Assembly (NCBI GenBank): GCA_021323815.1
Contig: JAJPKG010000443.1
Coordinates: forward strand, 1-16,721
Direction of reading: 5' to 3'
Length of the DNA stretch: 16,721 bases
DNA from: Pseudomonadota bacterium
GTDB lineage: Bacteria > Chloroflexota > Ktedonobacteria > Ktedonobacterales > JACDGC01
Shown: piece by piece, positions 1-6,432 of the stretch
How the letters are laid out: every line of letters begins with the position of its first letter
Position numbering within the stretch: position 1 is the first letter of the stretch
The notes under the pieces: model-generated
What the model saw: the letters and a program-made list of their open reading frames with translations, nothing else
The model's database searches: none
Told to the model about the DNA's origin: nothing
Position numbers and translations under genes: made by a program

Positions 1-864
1 GGTTGGTACGGTGGGAGATAAACTTTCACCAGCATCAAGCTCTTTCTGAAGCCGCTTCTGAAGTTTTGCTATAAACTGGGTAATATCCCCAGGTTCAGCA
101 ACAGTTAACCGCTTGAGCGCCGATTCAAAACGGGTGTAAACCGTATTGACGAGATATTGCTGGTAACGATTATAGACCGAATCGAGTTGGAGATCATAAA
201 TAAGCCACGCCAATTCGGCTTCTTCTTGCGGTACTTCATCCATTTGAGGCAATGTCGCAAAAAAGTTTTTATCAACAGCAACCGCTTGTTTCTTATTCCA
301 AGCATGGAGAATGCCACCTTTGAACAGTAATTGGGGCGCTAATCGCTTTCGAGAAGAGGAAACATAATCAGGGCGGGGATAGTTGCGCTGTTTGGACCAA
401 TCCATATTCACATGAGATATGGGATCGCTCATATAATACTTGAAAGCACTGCGTATGGTCCCTGAAATATATACAGCCTGCACTTCAAGAGCGCCAAAAT
501 CCACAACCTTACCGGAATCATCGTATGAGAGAAGGACGATATCAATGTTGCCGGCGGTTTTGCCCTGTTTGTCATCGAGTCGAACTTCAGTGAGGGATGT
601 CCATTTTGCATCTGGCGGGAAAAAGAACCCTGCCGCCGCATCGACCAATATCCAATCCTGTCGAAATCGTATCGGACAAGTCACGACGACTTTTTCACCC
701 TCGAAAATACTGCATACTCCAAGTGGATCTTCAGCTTTATCTTTTGTGCAATTAGGAACTTTGTTATTGAAGGGACATAACCGTTTTGTTCGATAACGAA
801 CGGCTTCAGGAGAAAGATTATTGATAGGAAAGCCAAATATTTCAGCTATCGGTTGCTTTGGCAT
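1..864 (-). CDS. NotI-family type II restriction endonuclease, N-terminal part (runs off left edge)
   Basis: The frame is open for 288 codons from ATG at 864 to base 1 without a stop, so the C-terminus is outside the window. Seen: an N-terminal motif IAEIFGF, then four cysteines at C30 (CPF), C39, C51 (PLGVC) and C63 (TCP). This is the arrangement of the Cys4 iron site that is diagnostic of R.NotI. A PD-(D/E)xK nuclease core follows: D108 in NIDIVL, then E127-x-Q129 in ALEVQA, the E-x-Q variant also used by NotI. Known: NotI cuts an 8-bp GC-only palindrome and is about 383 residues long. The site recognised here cannot be read from sequence. An AAAGG motif lies just upstream of ATG 864. The gene is clearly AT-richer than the genes to its right, which suggests transfer. 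No methyltransferase is visible; a partner could lie to the left. Family call strong, activity unproven. Confidence 0.88.
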   Translation of the reverse strand, partial: MPKQPIAEIFGFPINNLSPEAVRYRTKRLCPFNNKVPNCTKDKAEDPLGVCSIFEGEKVVVTCPIRFRQDWILVDAAAGFFFPPDAKWTSLTEVRLDDKQGKTAGNIDIVLLSYDDSGKVVDFGALEVQAVYISGTIRSAFKYYMSDPISHVNMDWSKQRNYPRPDYVSSSRKRLAPQLLFKGGILHAWNKKQAVAVDKNFFATLPQMDEVPQEEAELAWLIYDLQLDSVYNRYQQYLVNTVYTRFESALKRLTVAEPGDITQFIAKLQKRLQKELDAGESLSPTVPT

Positions 865-937
865 AGACAGCCTTTCTTTCGAGCAAAAATAGACTCACAT
901 GATCCCGAAGTTATTATCCAATATAACATGTAGCTTC
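865..937. other. AT-rich intergenic gap upstream of the NotI-like gene
   Basis: These 73 bases separate the NotI-like gene from the stop of the next minus-strand gene. They are markedly AT-rich and must hold the endonuclease promoter unless it is read from upstream. I could not pick a convincing -35/-10 pair, nor a hairpin with a U-tract for the gene ending at 938. The composition change coincides with the edge of the endonuclease gene. Confidence 0.5.
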
Positions 938-2293
938 CTACTTCACAAGGAGCGGCGTGAACACGAAGTTGCTATACGTGGCGTTGCCGACGCCGCCGCT
1001 GGAGCCGACATCCAGCGCGAGGGTGATGAAATCGGTCTGGGTGTCGCTGCTGGGGGCGATGACGCCACCGACCTGCACGCCGTCGATTGCCAGATTGATC
1101 GCCTCGTCGATGGCGGTCACTTCAACGGTGTAATGCAGTTTGGGCGCGGTGGTACCGTCATTCACATCCGTGACCATGCCCGAAGCGTCATAGTGACTGA
1201 TGCCCCAAAAGCCATTGGTGCAGACGCGGAAGCTATAGCCCGCCAGCTCCACGCGGCGCACAATGATGGTGCCGCACTCGCCGTTGACATCGGTGAAGGT
1301 GATGTCCGTGGCAACGCTGTAATTCTTCGGAAAGTTGCCATCCAGCCAGTAGAATTGCTCCTGACCGATATAGCCGGTGTAGTGGGTATGCGCCAGCCGC
1401 ATGCCGACGCTGGTGCAGGTGAGCGTCGTCGCGCCATCGCCGCTGATGCGCATGGGCGACCACTGCGCCCCGCCATGATCGCACCCATTTCCAGGCGTGG
1501 CGGCGCGATAGGGCGTGGCCGCCTGCTGGTTCGCCTGTGCGGTGGCAGTGGCGACCGCTGCGGACGTGCTCAAGGCTGGTGACGGCAGCGGCGTATAGCT
1601 GAAGTTGCTCAGCCGCACGGCGAACGGCGCAGTCCTGAGCGGATCGTGCATGCCGATGAGGATGGATGCGGTGGAAAGATACGAGGGATCGGTGACGGTG
1701 GCGAGCGGCTGGCCGTTGAGCGCGAAATGCATCACCGCGCCGTCAACCTCGGCGCTGAGCGTCATGGTGGCGAGCGGCTGCGGCAAAAAGCCGACGCTCA
1801 GCGAGCGCCCGACATGGCCATTGGTGTCAAGGCGATAGATGCTCCAAAAGCCATCGGTGGCGACTTCAAAGACCTGCGCCCCCGGCTGTTGCTCATGAAG
1901 GGTCAGGACCATGCGCAGGTTGTCGTCGCCACGCATCATCGTGCCGGTATACGCCACGCGATAACTCAATGGAATGGCGTCATGGGCCGGATGAAAGGTA
2001 ATTCCTTGCAAGGAATCATCGTCGCGCGGCATCGCCAGTTGCACGCCGTCACGCGCGCAGGTGACTGTGACAGGCTGCGTGGCCGACCAGCGCGCATCCC
2101 CTTTATCGCACCCTCGCCCAGGGATGCCGGCGGCGTACCCTGGCAGTGGTGTCGCCGTTGCCTGCGCCTTGCCGCCACGAAACTTCGTGCTCGCATGCAA
2201 CGCGAGCGCGCCGGCGATCAGCGCGAGCAGCACCGCCAGCGCGCCGGCCACGCTCAGCAGGCGCAAGCGCAACGAAGAATGGTTCAGTCGCAT
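938..2293 (-). CDS. Membrane-anchored surface protein with two tandem copies of a Cys-containing beta-sandwich-like domain
   Basis: 451 residues. A basic N-terminus (RLRLR) is followed by one hydrophobic segment at about residues 13-33, an uncleaved anchor or signal, so the rest is probably outside the membrane. The exported part is an internal duplication. Copy 1 spans about 56-243 and copy 2 about 265-451. Both open with GxGCDxGxAxWS (C62 and C271), carry a matching DGFWSIYR / NGFWGISH segment in the middle, and end with SNF-x-(Y/F)-TPL. The copies have diverged considerably. A short Ala/Thr/Gln-rich linker joins them. The length and GFW motif are reminiscent of concanavalin A/LamG-like sugar-binding folds, but no catalytic residues are recognisable and I do not assign a function. 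The ribosome site is weak (GAAAG), yet a strong promoter lies at the right distance upstream. Confidence 0.8.
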   Translation of the reverse strand: MRLNHSSLRLRLLSVAGALAVLLALIAGALALHASTKFRGGKAQATATPLPGYAAGIPGRGCDKGDARWSATQPVTVTCARDGVQLAMPRDDDSLQGITFHPAHDAIPLSYRVAYTGTMMRGDDNLRMVLTLHEQQPGAQVFEVATDGFWSIYRLDTNGHVGRSLSVGFLPQPLATMTLSAEVDGAVMHFALNGQPLATVTDPSYLSTASILIGMHDPLRTAPFAVRLSNFSYTPLPSPALSTSAAVATATAQANQQAATPYRAATPGNGCDHGGAQWSPMRISGDGATTLTCTSVGMRLAHTHYTGYIGQEQFYWLDGNFPKNYSVATDITFTDVNGECGTIIVRRVELAGYSFRVCTNGFWGISHYDASGMVTDVNDGTTAPKLHYTVEVTAIDEAINLAIDGVQVGGVIAPSSDTQTDFITLALDVGSSGGVGNATYSNFVFTPLLVK

Positions 2294-2328
2294 ACGAGCG
2301 TTTCACTTTCTAGCATCCTGATATGCTG

Positions 2329-2357
2329 ATTGTAGCGAACGCTCGCCCAGGCGTCAA
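2329..2357 (-). promoter_or_regulatory. Sigma-70-type promoter of the duplicated-domain protein
   Basis: On the minus strand TTGACG (2352-2357) and TACAAT (2329-2334) are separated by exactly 17 bases. Transcription should start near 2322, giving a leader of about 30 bases before the ATG at 2293. Confidence 0.75.
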
Positions 2358-2414
2358 ACAAGAGAGACTCATGCCGTCGTCAGACGAGCCAGCCGTTCAA
2401 ACCGCGCCTAAGAG

Positions 2415-2458
2415 CCTGAGGGCCACACCGTCCAGTGTGGCTGCACTGGATGTTCAGG
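2415..2458. other. Nested and mutually exclusive hairpins between two surface-protein genes
   Basis: An outer arm CCTGA/TCAGG (2415-2419 with 2454-2458) encloses two perfect 7-bp hairpins that share bases: GCCACAC/GTGTGGC (2422-2428 with 2435-2441) and TCCAGTG/CACTGGA (2431-2437 with 2444-2450). Only one can form at a time. The element lies downstream of the stop of the gene at 2485 and upstream of the next promoter. It may help terminate transcription, but it has no U-tract on either strand. Confidence 0.4.
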
Positions 2459-2484
2459 ATACACGCGCAACTCGCATTATGCCA

Positions 2485-3219
2485 CTACGGGCCGCTGGCT
2501 GTGCCAAAGCTGGAGTTGGTATAGGTCAAGCCGTTGACGCTGAATGTCGCCGTGATCGGCACGCTCATGCCGTGAACGCAGGATGGAATCGGCTGTGAAA
2601 GCTGGGTCGGGGATGTGGCCGCGCCATTGTCGTCCAACTGCACCGTTTGGCCGTTTAACGTGCAATTGGGACTACTGCCAAATTGGAAATCGATTTGCAT
2701 CTGCGCGTTGGGCTGCGGCGGCGCGGTGGTGATGGGGCTGATGCTGGCTTGCTGCCCGGCAACCCACGGCCCTGCCGGCGATGCAGTGACCGTGAGGTTT
2801 GACGATGGGGTCGGCGTATCCGTCGCACCCGGCTGCGGTGTCGCGGTTGCGGAAGGCGTGGGCGTGGTGCCGAAAGGCGTTGCTTTGGGCGTGGCGGTCG
2901 GCGCGAAGGGAACGGTCGGCACCGGCGTGCCGCCTGTGAGCGGGATTTGCGTGGCGGCGGGTTGATCGGTGCTGATGGGGAACGTGGTCCCCGCGTTGTT
3001 GTTGTTAATGATGATAACTTTCGCCTGACCAGGGCTGGAAGGGCCGCTGAAATAGCCCGAAAGCACGTTTGAACCGAGCAGGGCGCAACTGCACAAGATG
3101 ATCAACGCTGTCGCGCTGCCCACGATGCTCCATGTGCTGCGGAAACCCGGCTGTGTTTCCCAGCGCGTCTGAAAATTTTCAATGAATGCATCGAGCGCTT
3201 TTTGAAAGCGTTGAATCAT
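2485..3219 (-). CDS. Single-pass membrane protein with Thr/Pro-rich stalk and extracytoplasmic domain
   Basis: 244 residues from ATG 3219. An upstream in-frame ATG at 3276 is rejected because it precedes the predicted transcription start near 3260. Layout: an amphipathic basic N-terminus (MIQRFQKAL), a membrane segment at about 30-53, an Asn-rich IIINNNN patch, a low-complexity stalk of Thr/Pro/Ala/Gly (about 80-140, with repeated ATP and TPTP units), then a compact C-terminal domain of about 100 residues. That domain has two cysteines (in SPNC and PSC) that could form a disulfide. There is no sortase motif or catalytic signature. Stalks of this type are common in Chloroflexota surface proteins and hold a domain away from the membrane. 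Function unknown. AAGGAAAAGG lies about 11 bases before the start. Confidence 0.75.
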   Translation of the reverse strand: MIQRFQKALDAFIENFQTRWETQPGFRSTWSIVGSATALIILCSCALLGSNVLSGYFSGPSSPGQAKVIIINNNNAGTTFPISTDQPAATQIPLTGGTPVPTVPFAPTATPKATPFGTTPTPSATATPQPGATDTPTPSSNLTVTASPAGPWVAGQQASISPITTAPPQPNAQMQIDFQFGSSPNCTLNGQTVQLDDNGAATSPTQLSQPIPSCVHGMSVPITATFSVNGLTYTNSSFGTASGP

Positions 3220-3266
3220 GCCGATCAGCACCTTTTCCTTGCCAGATTGACCGCTCAGCCGTCCGC

Positions 3267-3295
3267 ATTGTAGCAAGGAACGAGGAGATCGGCAA
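3267..3295 (-). promoter_or_regulatory. Promoter of the Thr/Pro-stalk membrane protein
   Basis: Minus-strand TTGCCG (3290-3295) and TACAAT (3267-3272) have a 17-base spacer. The predicted start near 3260 leaves a leader of about 40 bases and supports the ATG at 3219. Confidence 0.65.
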
Positions 3296-3339
3296 GTGCC
3301 GAGAGTCCTGACTAGGAAGATTTTCCCGGCATGGCCGCG

Positions 3340-3972
3340 TCAGGCGCGGTTTCGCGCTGCGGCGCGGCGTCGTTCCACCTCATGGATGCGTCCAAACCCC
3401 AGAACCGCCTGCTTGGCATGGTCTTGAATGAAGCTCTGGATCTTGAGCGATGCGCCAGGCGAAGTGCCGAGTGCATTCATGGTGATGACGATGCGCCGGC
3501 GCGGACCTGCCTCAACGATCAGTTTTTGTTCGGTCACGCCGCGCCCGCCACGTCTCGTCGCGGTATTTTGAACGCCATATACCCAGTCAATCTCATCCCA
3601 GCGGAGTGTCTTTTGGGCCATCAATAGATGGCGCGTCAGACTTGTATTATCAGCAGTCCAAAAAGGGAGCGAGCTGACAGCAAAAGCGATGTAGATGGCG
3701 AGGGCGAAAAAAAGTGTTATCAATGCAATTCTGATCAGCCATGCATCATCTGCGGAGACGGCCAACCAGACCAGCGCCAATGCTACACCGATGCTCGCGC
3801 CGAGCATGCGCATTGGCTTGTGCGCGAAAAGAATAGTCCCAGGCTGGCCTGCCGCCCGTTGCTGTGCCTGTTTGATCACATAGATGAGCGCGGCGGTAGC
3901 GATGATCCAGAAAACTGCGCCGCCTATCAAACCAGCGCTTAAGAGCGAGATGGTCGCAACTACCCCTTGCAT
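3340..3972 (-). CDS. Three-helix integral membrane protein with a C-terminal beta-rich cytosolic domain
   Basis: 210 residues from ATG 3972, preferred over an in-frame GTG three codons upstream because AAGGGAG sits 8 bases before the ATG. Membrane segments lie at about residues 4-34, 54-73 and 76-100, with basic loops (KQAQQRAAG, HKPMRM) that are probably cytosolic. The C-terminal half (about 108-200) begins with a Thr/Leu-rich segment and a WDEIDWVYGV motif, then alternates short strands and a helix. This resembles the bacterial PH-like domains attached to small membrane proteins, in which a WxxI motif is common. That resemblance is tentative. The tail is Arg/Ala-rich (ERRRAAARNRA). It does not appear to be in an operon: it has its own strong promoter, shared back to back with the aldo/keto reductase. 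Confidence 0.75.
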   Translation of the reverse strand: MQGVVATISLLSAGLIGGAVFWIIATAALIYVIKQAQQRAAGQPGTILFAHKPMRMLGASIGVALALVWLAVSADDAWLIRIALITLFFALAIYIAFAVSSLPFWTADNTSLTRHLLMAQKTLRWDEIDWVYGVQNTATRRGGRGVTEQKLIVEAGPRRRIVITMNALGTSPGASLKIQSFIQDHAKQAVLGFGRIHEVERRRAAARNRA

Positions 3973-3996
3973 AACAAACACTCCCTTTTTTAGCGC

Positions 3997-4025
3997 ATTA
4001 TATAGCTAACTCGCTCCCTCGTCAA
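3997..4025 (-). promoter_or_regulatory. Strong sigma-70-type promoter of the three-helix membrane protein
   Basis: Minus-strand TTGACG (4020-4025) and a perfect TATAAT (3997-4002) with a 17-base spacer. This is the closest to consensus in the window. The expected start is near 3990, about 18 bases before the ATG. Confidence 0.8.
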
Positions 4026-4032
4026 CGAAAAT

Positions 4033-4062
4033 TTGCAGCGATGATTGTGTGACAGCTACAAT
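4033..4062 (+). promoter_or_regulatory. Divergent promoter of the aldo/keto reductase
   Basis: TTGCAG (4033-4038) and TACAAT (4057-4062) with an 18-base spacer. Its -35 box lies only 7 bases from the -35 box of the opposing promoter, so the two polymerases would compete for space. Confidence 0.55.
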
Positions 4063-4126
4063 ACGGGAAGCAGAGCGGCATCACCCATGAGCCGCATATT
4101 CATCAACAACTCACAGAGGAACAACC

Positions 4127-5089
4127 ATGCAATATCGACGTTTGGGCAGCGCGGGGATGAAGGTCAGCGCCATCTCGCTCGGCGGCTGGATCAATTTCGG
4201 CGCGAGCAAGATGGAACACGACACCGCGCAAGCGATCATCAAAGCGGCATATGACAGCAGCATCAATTTCTTTGATCTGGCGGATGTCTATGCGCGCGGC
4301 GAGGCCGAACGCCAGATGGGCGCGGTGTTGCAACAATTTCCACGCTCCACGCTGGTGATCTCATCCAAGCTCTTCTGGCCGATGAGTGATGATGTGAACG
4401 ATCGCGGCCTGTCGCGCAAGCATATCATGCAGAGCATCGACGCCAGCCTGAAACGCCTGGGGACAGATTATCTCGACATCTATTTCTGCCACCGCGCCGA
4501 TCCCGAAACGCCGTTGATCGAGACGGTGCGCGCGATGGACGATCTGATCCACCAGGGCAAGATCCTCTATTGGGGCACGTCGGAATGGAGCGGCGAGCAG
4601 ATTGCGGCAGCCTCTGATCTGTGCGAGAAGCACGGCTTTTACCCGCCCCAGGTCGAGCAGCCGCAATATTCACTGCTCTATCGCGAGCGCGTGGAACAGG
4701 AGATCTTGCCGGTGACAGAGCCACGCGGCATCGGCCTGGTGGTGTGGTCGCCACTGGCTCAGGGCGTGCTCACCGGCAAATATGATGAGGGCGCGCCGGC
4801 AGACTCGCGCTTTGGCAAGCCGCCCACCACGCCCTGGGGCGAGGAAGAGCGCAAGCAGATGCTGAGCGCAGCGAACCTCAGCCGGGTGCGCGCCCTGAAA
4901 GCCGTTGCGGATGATCTGGGCGTCACGCGCAGCCAGTTGGCTCTGGCCTGGGTGCTGCGCCAGCCGGGCGTCAGCAGCGTCATCACCGGCGCAACCAGCC
5001 CCAGCCAGGTTGCCGACAACGTCAAAGCCGCCGACCTCACCCTGAACCCGGATGTGCTCGCCCGCATCGATCAGATCATGCAGGGATAA
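4127..5089 (+). CDS. Aldo/keto reductase, Kv-beta/YghZ-like
   Basis: 320 residues, a normal length for this NADP(H)-dependent (beta/alpha)8-barrel oxidoreductase family. The N-terminal strand pair reads YRRLGSAGMKVSAISLGGW. The catalytic tetrad is complete: D50 and Y55 (in FFDLADVYARG), K81 (ISSKLF) and H122 (FCHRAD). WSPLAQGVLTGKY and the late segment SSVITGATSPSQVADN match the cofactor-binding end of the barrel in the Kv-beta-like branch. AGAGGA sits 6 bases before the ATG. The protein is cytosolic and should reduce aldehydes or ketones; the physiological substrate cannot be told. It stands alone, divergent from the membrane protein on its left and convergent with the thi operon on its right. 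Confidence 0.93.
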   Translation: MQYRRLGSAGMKVSAISLGGWINFGASKMEHDTAQAIIKAAYDSSINFFDLADVYARGEAERQMGAVLQQFPRSTLVISSKLFWPMSDDVNDRGLSRKHIMQSIDASLKRLGTDYLDIYFCHRADPETPLIETVRAMDDLIHQGKILYWGTSEWSGEQIAAASDLCEKHGFYPPQVEQPQYSLLYRERVEQEILPVTEPRGIGLVVWSPLAQGVLTGKYDEGAPADSRFGKPPTTPWGEEERKQMLSAANLSRVRALKAVADDLGVTRSQLALAWVLRQPGVSSVITGATSPSQVADNVKAADLTLNPDVLARIDQIMQG

Positions 5090-5091
5090 CG

Positions 5092-5251
5092 GGACGGGAA
5101 CGCGAAGGGGATGAAGAAGACGAAGTGACGCGAAGGAAGAAACAGCGAAATTGACTTCTCGCCAACGAGAACGACAATCTCGCATGGCTCTTCCTTCTCA
5201 AAAAAGCTTCGTGTCTCTCCCTCAATCTTCTTGTCCTTCGCGTTCCCGTCC
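5092..5251. repeat. Long inverted repeat filling the gap between convergent genes (copy 1)
   Basis: A perfect 17-base inverted repeat, GGACGGGAACGCGAAGG at 5092-5108 and its complement at 5235-5251, brackets about 125 bases of purine-rich then pyrimidine-rich sequence. The inner sequence continues imperfectly in the same style (GACGCGAAGGAAGA on the left, TTCGTGTCTCTC on the right), with a smaller CGAGA/TCTCG hairpin at 5166-5182. The element begins directly after the reductase stop and ends just before the stop of the binding-protein gene. It could act as a two-way transcription end, or be a miniature mobile repeat. A related element lies at 7383-7524. No transposase gene or target-site duplication was identified. 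Confidence 0.7.
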
Positions 5252-5257
5252 TTCCCC

Positions 5258-6406
5258 TCAGCACGCGGGCAAGAAGGCGTTGGTGAACATGGCGCTATAG
5301 TCCGGCTCAACCGTCAGCGGCTTGTTGTTGGCGTCCACCAGCACGCCGTGACGGTAAAGCAGGCGCGGAAAATCCGTCCAGGTGGTGAGGGATTGCAGGC
5401 CCCAGCACTTCGCGTCGGCGATGTAGTGCGCGCTCTGGAACTCCTGGCTGTCATATGCCACTTTTGCCGAATCAAAGAGCGTGCCACCCTGCGCTTTTGC
5501 CCCCTGCAACAGCATATCCGCGCTGGCCTGCGGATGCTGCACGGCATAGGTGTAACCCTGCGCCGTCGCCGCAACGAACGCGCGCACAATATCGGGATGA
5601 TCCTTGATCTCCTGCTCGCTGGTGATCAGCACCGGCGAATAGAAATCCGGCACGCCGTAGTCGCTGGGATTGAACAAGTTTAGTGCAATGCCTTTATCTT
5701 TTGCCTGAACGCCCTCCACGCCCTCATAGATCCAGACGAAATCAAACTTGCCCGTCAGCAGCGACGACACGTTGGCGTCGCTCACCAGCGTTGATTGATA
5801 GCCCGGCTTCGTCGCGCCGTCATTGACCTCCATGATGTCGATGACCGCCTGCTCAGCCGGATCGCCCGAACTGGCGAAGCGCTTGCCCACCAGTTGTGCC
5901 GGGCGCGTAATGCCGGAGCTTTTCAGCACCGCCAGCGCCGACGTGTCATGTTGGATGATCGCTGCCAGTGAGACCAGCGGTTGCCCGGCGGCGCGGTCAA
6001 TGGCCACCGATTCCTCGAAACTGATGGCGAACTGCGCCTGCCCCGTCGCCACCAGCGTTTCAGGATACGTCGAGCCGTATGGCACCAGCGAGACGTTCAG
6101 CCCGCGCTGATGATAATAGCCGTTCTGCAAGGCCACATAGATGCCGGTGTGATTGGTGTTGGGGATCCAGTCCAGCGCCAGTTTCACCGAGGTTGGTGGC
6201 CCTGCCGTCGCCGTAGCCGGCCCACACGCGCTGAGCGTGACCAGGGCCAGGGCGATGAGAGGGAAAGCAAAGATCGCTGTGCGGGTTCGTAGAGGTGATG
6301 ACATACCTCGCCCGGACGCCCGCCGGCGGCTAAAACCCCTCAGTTCGGGAAAGAACCTCTTCCAGGCTAGAAGGATGCGGGAGTGAGTGTGGTGTAACGG
6401 TTGCAT
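5258..6406 (-). CDS. thiY: THI5/NMT1-type substrate-binding lipoprotein for thiamine pyrimidine precursor (ThiY-like)
   Basis: 382 residues from ATG 6406, chosen because AAGGAG lies 9 bases upstream. The start is 26 bases after the upstream gene's stop, as in a coupled operon. A hydrophobic segment ending in the lipobox LSAC (Cys61) marks a lipoprotein signal, but it is preceded by about 40 residues of Arg-rich sequence, far longer than a normal n-region. ATG 6304 would give a normal signal peptide but lacks a properly spaced ribosome site (GAGGT abuts it). The mature protein opens with KLALDWIPNTNHTG, the signature of the THI5/NMT1 family of formylaminopyrimidine/HMP-binding proteins. It lacks the Cys-rich motif and catalytic His of yeast Thi5, so it is a transport receptor, not an HMP synthase. 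It would hand substrate to the adjacent permease. Last gene of the TPP-riboswitch operon. Confidence 0.88.
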   Translation of the reverse strand: MQPLHHTHSRILLAWKRFFPELRGFSRRRASGRGMSSPLRTRTAIFAFPLIALALVTLSACGPATATAGPPTSVKLALDWIPNTNHTGIYVALQNGYYHQRGLNVSLVPYGSTYPETLVATGQAQFAISFEESVAIDRAAGQPLVSLAAIIQHDTSALAVLKSSGITRPAQLVGKRFASSGDPAEQAVIDIMEVNDGATKPGYQSTLVSDANVSSLLTGKFDFVWIYEGVEGVQAKDKGIALNLFNPSDYGVPDFYSPVLITSEQEIKDHPDIVRAFVAATAQGYTYAVQHPQASADMLLQGAKAQGGTLFDSAKVAYDSQEFQSAHYIADAKCWGLQSLTTWTDFPRLLYRHGVLVDANNKPLTVEPDYSAMFTNAFLPAC

Positions 6407-6432
6407 GGTGTGAAACTCCTTATATGACCATT

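Noticed and set aside
429..796. Short frames on both strands inside the first 860 bases
   Set aside because: They overlap the NotI-like gene, whose cysteine and nuclease motifs are continuous in one frame over 288 codons.
899..2329. Long plus-strand frames at 899-1582 and 1646-2329
   Set aside because: They lie antisense to the duplicated-domain protein, have Arg/Ala/Gly/His-rich composition typical of antisense GC-rich frames, and lack ribosome sites and family motifs.
2388..2410. tRNA T-arm-like string GTTCAAACC
   Set aside because: No flanking stem complement, and no acceptor, D or anticodon arm on either strand.
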